From the NCBI GenBank assembly GCA_004151065.3, contig NWUY0300037492.1, positions 20,292 to 44,065 on the forward strand: a stretch of DNA of 23,774 bases. Direction: 5' to 3'. The notes beneath the pieces were generated by a model. The model was not told where the DNA came from. It searched no databases and worked only from the letters and a program-made list of their open reading frames with translations. This document shows positions 10,586-19,663 of the stretch, piece after piece. The position numbers were made by a program, and so were the translations under genes. Positions within the stretch are counted from its first letter, which is position 1; each line of letters opens with the position of its first letter. The stretch comes from Larix sibirica (Eukaryota > Streptophyta > Pinopsida > Pinales > Pinaceae).

Positions 10586-12129
10586 CAAACTTTAACAAAT
10601 CATATATAATTATAAATGATTTCAAATTCAGTTTTATCTTATTAATTTAAATTTATAAATTTTCATATAAATATTATATTTTAATAACGTGCTTACAAAC
10701 CATTCCATCAATAACCTACCCCTTAAATTGTTTATGCAATGGCACTATCGCTTTGAAGGTTTTTACAATGGCCATATTTAATTATGAGATTTTTGTGTTA
10801 TTGTGCATGTGATTTTTGTTTTGTTTTTTTAATGTTTTTTTTCTCTTTTTTTTTTGTTATTGTCTATGTATCATTATCGTTTCAGCTTTTAATGTCATAA
10901 ATTCCTATATGGTTTAAAATTTTAATGTTTAATTATATTATATTTTATTCTTTATTAAAAATATTTGTAAAAATGTATTAATATCATTTTATATTTTTAC
11001 TTTATATTTATAAGTATTAAATATTATATAATTAAAATGGAAAAAATGAATATTATTTTATAAAAAAACATTATAAAATGAATTGTACATTATTAATGGA
11101 ATTTTATTCTTGTAAGTGTAGGTTACACCTGTCCTCATCTAAGTGGAGTCTTTATATGTACTTGTTTTTATGTGTATTGTGTTTTGAACACTTAAAAAAT
11201 ATGATTTTCATTGGATAATGAAATATAAATTAAGATTTTTTTTCTTAAAAAATACTAATTTAATGTTCATCATATCACTTTGATCTTAACATTATTACTT
11301 TGTTGTTTTTCATATTTTTAATGATGTAATTTTCGTAGTTTTTTTTGTTGAGTATATGAAAAATATTTTACATTTTGTAATTGAAAATATATTTTTAATG
11401 CAGCCACCCTCTAGATCCATCTTAATATCATATAGAGAGGGATCACCTGAAAATTTATTGCACTTAAATAGATTTAATTTGATAGATTTGGATTTAAGAT
11501 GGATCTATACTAGTATTATCTTAAAATGTAGATTAAATAGTTGTGCCGGCACTTAATTATCTAAAATTAATTATATGTTTGTATGTTTAAGAAGTTAAAT
11601 TAATTCAATAACTAAACACTACCTCTGCAACAAAAAAGAGAAGTTGAAACTTCAAATATTCAGATATAAGACTCAAGTACTAGATGTGACTTGTTGAGGG
11701 AGCAAAAGGAGCATAGAGTGTGCCAATATTTAATGTGAAAGTGAATTGATTATATACTTCAAAATTTAAATATGAAAAATGATTTTGACTTAATTTTATA
11801 TGAATTCTTATTTTTTTACAATTAATTAAAAAAATAATTATATTTATGTATTTGTAGTGAAGAGATATTGATTACAATTTAACTTCAAGTCAAATCAATC
11901 ACTAATATGTGTCTATATAAAACATCCATCCATTTCCGAATGTCTCTTCCACCATATCATTAATATATTTAAGATGTATGGTATATGGCATCTAAGCTAG
12001 AAAACTTGTTTTTTCATGCAAAAATATATTTAAAACTCCTTAAATAAGTTGTATATTTCAATTGCATTGGTTATTTTTTTTAGATATTCATAATCTTGGA
12101 GTGTATTCACAAGAATTCATGATAGAAAA
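10586..12129. other. AT-rich spacer, no gene recognised
   Basis: About 1.5 kb of AT-rich DNA between LINE copy B and the LTR element. A 66-codon open frame at 11356-11556 has no recognisable motif and is probably chance. The only structured feature I see is the inverted repeat at 11412-11507. I found no polypurine tract, LTR-like terminus or conserved protein motif here. Confidence 0.55.
11412..11507. repeat. Inverted repeat, 14-bp perfect arms, 68-bp loop
   Basis: TAGATCCATCTTAA at 11412-11425 is the exact reverse complement of TTAAGATGGATCTA at 11494-11507. A transcript could fold into a stem with a 68-nt loop. No terminal-repeat or target-site pattern of a MITE is evident around it. Confidence 0.55.
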
Positions 12130-13000
12130 TCAGATGTACTAAAAACACTAAAAAATGCATCTAATCTTTTTTATCAAGTTCACAATAGCAATATGCACAA
12201 TTTCCCATGTAAACTAAAATACAGTTGATAATGAAAGTATATATATTAACAGTAATAACTAATAACTAAATGCATAACTACATGATTAAAACTCAAATTT
12301 GCTCTAGGGTATCCATACCCGTCACAGTACCTTTGAAAACAACGGCAAAGCTTAAAAATCCCAAAAACGAAAGTTAAATATCAAAACCATGCAAAATGGG
12401 GTGCATTTACAAGTTTTTATATTTCAAAAAGGCTTGGAAACTTTGACTTGGAAAAATATTCTTGCTACAGGAATTTGATCAAGCAGCAAATTACAATTCG
12501 TATTCAAGCTTCGGAACAACATTTAGGGAATTTCAACTTGACATTAACCTCGACAATTGCAAATTCCAATCGTTCCCTGTTTGCGTAACTACAACATACA
12601 AGCTCTGCCATTCAAAAAGCTCATTCCATTTCAGAGTTACAAATATAGTTTAATACTTCCGACAGAGATTTCACAATTCCAATAGTGAATTAATTTCCTT
12701 TGTACACTTCACCCATAATTGTATTAACTTGGGCATTTAAATGTATAACCATAGAAACATAAATTTCGAGAATTCCAATGCAACTACAGAATTTGCTTTT
12801 CTAGTATTTATAAACATATGCTTCAAGAAAACTCCAATTCTAGCTTTGAAAACGCAGCTACAGAAATTGCTCATTTAAAGGTAAAACTAGAACATAGAAT
12901 TGCATTTACAGATATCAGTCATTTAAACAGAATTCGGCATCACATAATTTAATTCTATCAACAAATAGAATGGGCACATATAGCCACACATAGAATTCTT

Positions 13001-13208
13001 ATGCATAAGGTAGTGGCACATCAATAAGGTAAATTAAGCAACAAAAGGTGGTGTCTGTGGATGGTAATTTCAGTACAGAAAGATGGCGTATGAGGATGAT
13101 AGAGAGTGCGAACGTGGGGTTAGTACTATCAATACTAGTATTTAAATAGGCACTGATACTCTATTACACCAATATAATAACAGTCTGATTCATTACACTA
13201 AGCAAGAT
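13001..13208. other. Segment present in left LTR only (insertion, or deletion in the right LTR)
   Basis: Alignment of the LTRs is good up to AGAATTCTT (12992-13000) and resumes near 13209. The right LTR passes from 20601 to about 20625 with only a short unrelated stretch. The extra 200 bp or so has no terminal inverted repeat or flanking duplication that I can see, so insertion and deletion cannot be told apart. Confidence 0.5.
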
Positions 13209-13345
13209 AAATATTAATTAGAAATTTTTCTTTCTAACAATGCAATTGCATTTCCAGCAACACTTATTTCTTCAACCAGATTAAATATTAGAAATTCCAT
13301 TTGCAAGGGACATTCAACATTAGTTTTCCAAGTGCATTCTCTATT

Positions 13346-13403
13346 AAATTTAAGCAAAGGGATTCTTAAAAATCAAATTTAAGCAAAGGGATTCTTAAAA
13401 ATC
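13346..13403. repeat. 29-bp perfect tandem duplication inside left LTR
   Basis: The units 13346-13374 and 13375-13403 are identical; each contains AAGCAAAGGGATTCTT. The matching place in the right LTR also holds a duplication (20750-20801), but with a 26-bp period and different junction bases. Confidence 0.85.
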
Positions 13404-14310
13404 TTGTAGATTTGAAGTATTATAATGCAGCTGCAGATTCACCTTCAATTTAAATTTTCCAAATATGGGACTACAGAGTGACCTTCCCATGCCTTATTTG
13501 GTTTTATTATTACCACTATGGTTTCTATTTAATACTTGCAAGACATAACACTACAATTTTAAACACAAAAGTGAACATTGAACCATATGAAGAAAATCCA
13601 TTCCATATTTAAACAGACATCTATGGAATTTCAATTTCTGATACAGGAAAATTCATCTTACTCAAGATTTAGCATTGAAAATCATTAAATATATTTTAGG
13701 ACTAAATACTTATCTTTTTAACTATAGAAATTTATGCAATTAACTGTAGATGAGGCAAGCACCACCCGACCATAAACAATTGTGCTCTTTAATCTCTCAA
13801 CACAGTTGCCACCCCCGAGCTAGAACCATGAACTCACAAGGGAAAAAACATTCCCATGTTATTTACAGATTTAAATCATTAAAAGAACAAGTTCACAGGT
13901 ACATATTCAACATTCTCTTTCTCTCCCAGGTAGCTCGTGCCTCTCTCCCCCCACTAGGAAGAATGAATAATTCCCCCTTAAGATGGATTGAATTCTACCT
14001 TTGCATGGCTAAATTGCTACATGGTAAACTTGGAGCATGTGGTAACTCCTGAAGACCCACGTTCCCCAACTCTCACTAAAATTTCACCTAATCACCACTT
14101 TACTCTTAGTCACGATTTGGTTAATTAAAAAGGTGATTAAGAATTTAATAAAGATAAAAACACTTTTAGCACTCAAGGTAAGGATAGGGTCATATGGAAA
14201 AAAGCCTAGGCCATCTACAACCCCTTCCTTTCACTCCATCCCCTCTCTTTCGTGGATTCATGATTCCCCATTCTCATCTATGTCCACCTCAGTCATAGTC
14301 AGATATATAC

Positions 14311-14553
14311 ATTTTATTAATAATTTAGTGTACATTATATATTACATCATATCATGGATTATAATTAATTTAATTTGTAAACAAGACATGGGGTAGTCCT
14401 GGGTAGTCCTAGGGTGCTACATTATTAATAATTTAGTGTCAATTACATATTATCTCATATCATGAGGTATAATTAATTTAATTTGTAAACAGGACATGGG
14501 GTAGTCCTAGGGTGCTACATTCCCCTCCCCAGTCCTAGTCTTAGGGTGTTACA
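14311..14553. repeat. Repeated U3 terminus in the left LTR (about 110 bp, about 98 bp and a 35-bp partial)
   Basis: Units 14311-14420 and 14421-14518 both begin ATT(TT)ATTAATAATTTAGTGT and both end in GGGTGCTAC. A short third segment, 14519-14553, ends GGGTGTTACA and is the LTR edge. The right LTR has one copy only (about 21646-21740). On the minus strand the short segment contains GGGGAGGGGAA followed by TGTAGCACCC, a second polypurine-tract and LTR-start look-alike just inside the real one. Confidence 0.75.
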
Positions 14554-14564
14554 TTTCCCTTCCC
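14554..14564 (-). other. Polypurine tract
   Basis: On the minus strand this reads GGGAAGGGAAA directly before the TGTAACACCC start of the left LTR. This is the expected plus-strand primer of an LTR retrotransposon and identifies the left LTR as the 3' LTR. Confidence 0.82.
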
Positions 14565-14682
14565 ATTGAACAGGAACCATCCTTGGTGTTCAAACACTTA
14601 TGGACACATAAATATTTACGTATATCAAAATTTGCAAAATGCTGCAGGTGCTTCTTATGCATTACGTCTTCCAACCGTCCTT

Positions 14683-15202
14683 TCAGAGCTGTACCGAATC
14701 CATTGGATCCTGACTTACTCCATCATGCTGCTCTTGATAACTCGGACCTTCCAGCTCAGCTTGTGGACCCGCCATTTCAGCAATTCTTCCTTCTGCTCCA
14801 CTTTCCAACCGAGTACTTGGTTCCTGAGTTTTATTCTTATGTTCTTTCTTGTAACCTTTTCTTTGGCATTTCTTGGAATAACGATTGCCTTCACAATTCC
14901 AACACTTAATGGTCGACATAATCTTCTTCCCCACACTTCTAGTTGCTTGCATTTCCTTTTCAAATTCTTGTCTTTTGGAGTTTCCCAGTGATTCAAGTAG
15001 GCTGATTCTTCTTCGAAATATCTTGATATTTGCCCTTTGTTTTTATCTTATGGAACATATGGAACGAATCTTGAAAGATTCGAAGATTTATTTCATTCTG
15101 TCTCACTTGCAACCTCATCATTTCTCCAAGGTTTTCTTGTGCTTTTCTTATTGTGTGAAGCAAATTTTCAACACGGCGGAAAAATGTTTGTTCATCTTCC
15201 AT
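14683..15202 (-). pseudogene. gag-like zinc-knuckle ORF remnant, frameshifted
   Basis: On the minus strand an ATG at 15202, first in frame after a stop, opens about 70 codons of charged, Leu-containing, probably helical or coiled-coil sequence (MEDEQTFFRRVENLLHTIRK and onward). The frame then ends near 14993. A shift of frame continues through ESLGNSKRQEFEKE into a decayed zinc knuckle, CWNCEGNRYSKKC: the expected CX2CX4HX4C has lost its His (Tyr instead) and one residue before the last Cys. A Glu/Gly-rich tail ends at 14683. In a retroelement this would be the nucleocapsid part of Gag, binding RNA. At about 170 codons it is much shorter than usual plant Gag proteins. It lies about 120 bp from the polypurine tract, with no pol gene between. 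The gag assignment is by motif and context. Confidence 0.6.
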
Positions 15203-16243
15203 TTTCAATTCATGTGGCTATTCACACTTTTCCACTGACAGGAGCTCGTCCCGCTCTTTTTAACGGCAATAACCACTTCTTAGTCTAAAGTTTGCATGTG
15301 TAATCAATAATCGCAATACATTAGGCCAACACATTATAAATCAGGCCATCCTTGTTGTATGATTTCTGGATCAGGATGCCTGTATGCATATCATGTTAAG
15401 CCTATAAATGCAGATGACGCCAAACATCATTATTTCTTTTACAGAAATTTCACTATTTCACCTTGCATTGTTTATTTCAAACATAAATAAATACAACAAA
15501 TTTCAGTTGTAACATACATTTTCAACACTTCCTTTTTCTGGAAAGTAAAAATATAAGTGAAAAGAGAGAAGAGTAAGAGTTTTTACCCTCTCGATCTTGT
15601 CCTGATCCAGAGCTCCACCACACCCATGGCTTCCTTTGGTCCTTGGTCTCCTTCTCTTTTGTTTAACTTTGAGGAAACACATCCTCATTCCTTGTTTTGC
15701 ATAATTTCCTGGCTAGATGCACTCGTCCAGACAGAGGTATTTACTTGGGAAAAATTTGCCTGTTGAACTAAAATTCCACATTAACTCCAGACTAGGCCTT
15801 TCCAATTTAATTGCTCAGATTAAGGCACCTATCTCAGTTCCTGGTTTTTATTTAGATAACCAATCCTCTATGCAAACACCAACTTTCATAATCTTTTCCG
15901 TCTTTATCTTTAACCCCTTTCTTCAATATGCAAGCACCAACTTGCATATACCCGTTGAATACACAATAGATAACAAGTTTCATCAGTATCACGATTTTAC
16001 AAAACTATATTATCATTTCTTAACCCACTATTATGATATTGATAAACACTTTACTTCTCAACACCTAGTCAACCATCCGATTACCTTCCTCTCCACCTTG
16101 TCACAACACTCGGAATGTGTCCATTAACTTGAGGTGAATTTAGTATCAACAGAGAGGTTGTGATTCAGATGTCATCTCAAAGAAGGAATTTAAGAGTTCT
16201 TTACATTCTAATTTTATAAATAACCTTATTAAAATATTTTCAG

Positions 16244-16331
16244 AATTAAAATTGAGATCCGGGTAAGGTGGCTTGCCTCATTCCCGCAATTAAAATTGAG
16301 ATCCGGGTAAGGTGGCTTGCCTCATTCCCGC
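16244..16331. repeat. 44-bp perfect tandem duplication
   Basis: The units 16244-16287 and 16288-16331 are identical. Each contains GAGATCCGGGTAAGGTGG and ends in TTCCCGC. It is more GC-rich than its surroundings. Confidence 0.92.
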
Positions 16332-16350
16332 AACCGGAACCAGTTTTCAG

Positions 16351-16560
16351 TTCCTTGATTTACACCACATTCATTAATGAAACACCATGATTTTCACATG
16401 GGCTTTTTGACATTCTCAAAATAATTCTTAATATTGCATTCTCATTCTCTACAAGGTTCCTTGATTTACACCACATTCGTTAATGAAACACCATGATTTT
16501 CACATGGGTTTTTTGACATTCTCAAAATAATTCTTAATATTGCATTCTCATTCTCTACAA
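16351..16560. repeat. 106-bp tandem duplication
   Basis: The units 16351-16456 and 16457-16560 start TTCCTTGATTTACACC and end CTCATTCTCTACAA. I count two substitutions between them. Shorter, diverged echoes of the 3' part (TAATATTGCAATCTCATT) continue to about 16626. Confidence 0.92.
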
Positions 16561-17670
16561 AAGAATTTTAATATTGCAATCTCATTATCTGCAAAATAAT
16601 TTTAACATTGCTGTCTCATTCTCTGCATCGCTTGCAATTCATAGCACTAAATGAAGTAACAACATTTTATATTATTTAACAACAGTTGACAAGTTACATA
16701 AGTTAACAATTATCATCAGCCAACAACATATTTTTAGTTTAAGTGTTCATCCATTAACACCTATTCATGGTGTCTGCCTTTCTTAAGCTCATTAGTCTAG
16801 AAGTTTCTAACAGTTCATTTCCAACTCACTCATAAATAATTTCCTTTAAGGAAAATATAGTGAACAAGAACCATTTCATCCAGACCATTACTAAAACATA
16901 TAAGTGCAACATTCAATAGAGAAAAAATTTAATTGAATTCAATCACTTCATTGTTGTTCCTGAACCTTTGCTCATTAATATTTGCATCGAAAATTTTCAG
17001 TTGGAGAATTCTGCAATTAAACTTAATTTTAATTAAAGGGAAATAGGTCATTCCTTTCCACAGATGGACCCAGACCTAATTCTATCCAAGGAAATTAGCT
17101 AACTATCCATTATGGCCTTCTCCCATGGCTTTAAGGACTGCAGTAAACCATACTTAGCAACAAAGAAATCAAAATACTATGCTAAAATCAATAAACTACT
17201 TTGGAATCCCTACTTAGCTAATTGACTTTCAAAGGATTATTGAGAAGGGATTTGTCAAAAACTTTGTGGTAAATACATTTCAATATTCTTGATTCTCCAC
17301 GATGAGAACCGACCAATTGTGGAACCACACAAGGATAACTTAGTTAGAGATCCCAGAAGTATACAAGGATTATTCTTACTAAAATAATAGCATGAACACA
17401 AATATAAACTTCAAAGACCAGACAGTATGTGCATTATCGAGTTCCAACTCATGCAATTCCAACACCTATTGAATCCACTGCACAACTCTGGTACTACTTT
17501 AAAATAGAGCACAGTAAAGGACCGTTCTATAATAGTCTTGCTACCTAAACATTCACCTCAGGCAACAACATGGCATGATAAAAAAAAAAACCAATCACCT
17601 AAGCATTTACATGCTGCATTTGAAATGCCAAGCCTACATTCTAACTGGCTAATCATCATTCAATAAATAT

Positions 17671-17785
17671 TAATAACCCAGCACTCACATTGCATTATTA
17701 TTGCATTATTAGTTAATAAATATAATGATTGTTAATAACCCAGCACTCACATTGTATTATTAGTTAATAAATATAATGATTGTTA
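17671..17785. repeat. Tandem duplication, units of 62 and 53 bp
   Basis: TAATAACCCAGCACTCACAT begins both units, at 17671 and 17733, and both end near AATATAATGATTGT. The first unit has a 9-bp internal repeat (TTGCATTAT-type) that the second lacks. Confidence 0.88.
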
Positions 17786-18132
17786 AATTGGGGGAGAAAC
17801 CCTTCGTCTATTGCTTTAACTGGTTAGTGTTGAGACACCCTAGTATTTTATTTACATTACCATACTAGCTAGATCGCAAGAAAGACGTTACCTATAGACA
17901 CAACCATCCTCCACATCTCCAATATCTCTTCCCCCTTCAACATTCACAACCCAAGAGATGGGACCCCTTCTTTGCTTTAAAGTCCCTTGGGCTATCCACA
18001 TTCCCTCCATGGCTTCCAGTGCTCAGTTGGTCAGGATGTCTTTTATGGGAATGAAGGGAATAGTTGCTCAAGCTGTCCAGGCAAACCCGCACTACATTCA
18101 AAAATTGAGAAGGAAATTTGCCTAGCAAGAAT

Positions 18133-18196
18133 CAACTTCATGGAAGTAAGCTTAATGATATGAGCAACTTCATGGAAGTAAAATCAGTGATATGAG
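18133..18196. repeat. 32-bp tandem duplication
   Basis: CAACTTCATGGAAGTAA begins both units (18133-18164 and 18165-18196), and both end in TGATATGAG or a one-base variant. A few substitutions separate them. Confidence 0.8.
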
Positions 18197-18293
18197 AGGT
18201 CATCGCACCCTTACACTACACAACTTAGTAGGAGAAAGAACCTAGGTTACAAGAATTTCTCCAAACAACCTGTAACATTATCAATTTGAACCC

Positions 18294-18991
18294 AAAGGGG
18301 CAACACCCTTTCTCTATACATGCAACGATGCTAAAACAATTACTGTCATATACTCAAAGGCAACCCATGGCTATAGGAAACCCTTACTTTATTGCAGAAG
18401 CATAATGTAACAGAAAGGGTCCAACATCCACTTCTTAAACTCAAAAAACTTACTTGGTTATATATACACAATGCAATCGGATCAAAAAAATGTTTATATA
18501 TCAACAACATTCACAGAGGGACATCCCTCTCCTGAACCAGACCGCAGAGGAAGACGCTCTAAACTAGATTTCAAACAATTAAAAATTGACAGTTGCAGCT
18601 CTGAGGGAAACACTCTCAACACAACCAAAGTTTGAGCAATTAAAATGACAAGGCTGCAATAGAGGGAGACACCTTTTCCCACGTCTTAGTCTTAGATCCA
18701 AATATCCAAGAGATATGCAATCAATTGAATAAAACCTTAATGCCATAACTATCATATACTAAATCCAAATAAAAAGGGAACGACCTCTCTTGAAATCATT
18801 CCTGCTACAAAAGATAAAAACCAAATATATATATTCCAGTGGAAATGGAAACTCCCTCTCAAGAATTCACTTAAAGAATTCATTATTGCAACAGAAAATA
18901 AATTTATATAATTACTTTCAATAAGAATGGCAACGCCCTTTCATCCAACACTGATGTAAAAGATGATGCACATTCCAAAGGAAATGTCCTC
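18294..18991. repeat. Diffuse array of small palindromic motifs (GAGGGAAACACCCTCTC-like)
   Basis: About eleven related motifs of purine-rich GGG, a short AAC/ACA core and pyrimidine-rich CCYTYT recur at 18294, 18356, 18375, 18515, 18546, 18603, 18661, 18774, 18841, 18925 and 18977. The best are AGAGGGACATCCCTCT (18515-18530) and AAAGGGGCAACACCCTTT (18294-18311), both near-perfect short hairpins. Flanks of two neighbours (18575-18617 and 18633-18680) also align (CAATTAAAAATTGACA against CAATTAAAATGACA), which suggests an old, decayed tandem repeat with units of roughly 60-110 bp. Function unknown. Confidence 0.5.
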
Positions 18992-19291
18992 AATATGCTT
19001 AAGTTGATCAGATAGCTAACATTAAAATGTAACAATGCTCATTCTAGACTTTAATTTATTTGCCAAAACAAAGGATTGACCCTCGAGGAGATAGAAAATG
19101 AGCTTCTTCAAACTTACTGAACACACGACGAATAGATTTTCACTTGAGAATTTACTGAATTTAACTTGCTTGCAATGAATAAATCCAGAGCTTCACACTC
19201 TCATGGAGACAAACAATTTTTTGCAATTGCAAAATTAAACTACATCAATAGCTGTATGCACAACCCTGCTTGGCTACATTGTCGATATGAA

Positions 19292-19470
19292 CAACACCTA
19301 AACAATATAATAATGGAATAAACTGAGAATACACATAACATTCTAGCAAGAGGTCAACACCTAAACAATATAATAATGGAATAAATTGAGAATGCACATA
19401 ACAGGTCAACACCTAAACAATATAATAATGGAATAAACTGAGAATGCACATAACATTCTAGCAAGAGGTC
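19292..19470. repeat. Three-copy tandem repeat (63, 52 and 64 bp)
   Basis: CAACACCTAAACAATATAAT begins each unit, at 19292, 19355 and 19407. Units 1 and 3 end CATTCTAGCAAGAGGT. Unit 2 lacks the 11 bp TTCTAGCAAGA. It lies 180-370 bp inside the right LTR, on the leader side of the primer-binding site. Confidence 0.92.
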
Positions 19471-19649
19471 AAGCACTCACTTGATCTCTTTATATAAAAT
19501 TTCTTTTCACAAAATTTAAAACTCGAATTAAATTTTTTATCTATAACAAGAGCATTAATTTCAAGCAAGCTCATTCCCAAAGGAAAACCGAGAGTTGTAA
19601 TCTTAGCTACCTTTGACTACATACCTAGAAGCTAAGTGAGAAGCCTCAT

Positions 19650-19660
19650 CTCTGATATCA
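19650..19660 (-). other. Primer-binding site (initiator Met-tRNA type, decayed)
   Basis: On the minus strand this reads TGATATCAGAG three bases inside the right LTR. It differs at one base from TGGTATCAGAG, the common plant retrotransposon site complementary to the 3' end of initiator Met-tRNA. Its position fixes the right LTR as the 5' LTR. Confidence 0.75.
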
Positions 19661-19663
19661 ATT

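Larger units (their letters stand above)
4966..10600. repeat. Candidate target-site duplication flanking LINE copy B (4966-4978 and 10587-10600)
   Basis: AAACTTCACAAAT at 4966-4978 and AAACTTTAACAAAT at 10587-10600 share 12 positions, with one mismatch and one single-base gap. The second lies one base after the poly(A), where a target-site duplication is expected. The AT-rich context makes chance similarity plausible, and an 8-base partial match also occurs near 4923, so this is only a candidate. Confidence 0.3.
12130..14553 (-). repeat. Left LTR (3' LTR of the minus-strand element)
   Basis: About 2.42 kb, aligning by eye along its length with 19664-21740. The inner end reads TGTAACACCC on the minus strand (14544-14553), abutting the polypurine tract. 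The outer end is eroded: TCAGATGTAC at 12130-12139 against TGTAATGTAC at 19664-19673, so the start is approximate. It is longer than the right LTR because of a tandem duplication at its U3 end (14311-14553) and roughly 200 bp (about 13001-13208) with no counterpart in the right LTR. It contains a perfect 29-bp tandem duplication at 13346-13403. Confidence 0.85.
15209..19649 (-). other. Long non-coding leader of the LTR element
   Basis: About 4.4 kb between the primer-binding site and the gag-like ORF on the minus strand. Open frames such as 15503-15688, 17937-18128 and 18494-18682 are under 65 codons with no motif that I recognise, and I see no captured host-gene exon. The stretch is a patchwork of two- or three-copy tandem duplications (listed separately) plus a loose array of short palindromic motifs at 18294-18991. 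Confidence 0.6.

Noticed and set aside
13750-14052. Plus-strand 100-codon ORF in the left LTR, with a partly similar ORF at 21127-21408 in the right LTR
   Set aside because: The similarity (GRMNNSP, KLLHGKLG) follows from LTR homology. The frames shift between the copies, and the strand is antisense to the element, so there is no sign of coding constraint.
12130-14553. Plus-strand orientation for the LTR element
   Set aside because: No polypurine tract precedes the right LTR and no primer-binding site follows the left LTR on the plus strand. Both signals are present on the minus strand.
14566-15288. Several overlapping plus-strand ORFs (14566-14991, 14885-15238, 15037-15288)
   Set aside because: They are antisense shadows of the minus-strand zinc-knuckle ORF and are composed of hydrophobic residues typical of reverse-complement translation.
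15717-16127. 136-codon plus-strand ORF in the LTR element interior
   Set aside because: No motif, a composition like translated AT-rich DNA, and opposite strand to the element. I treat it as chance.
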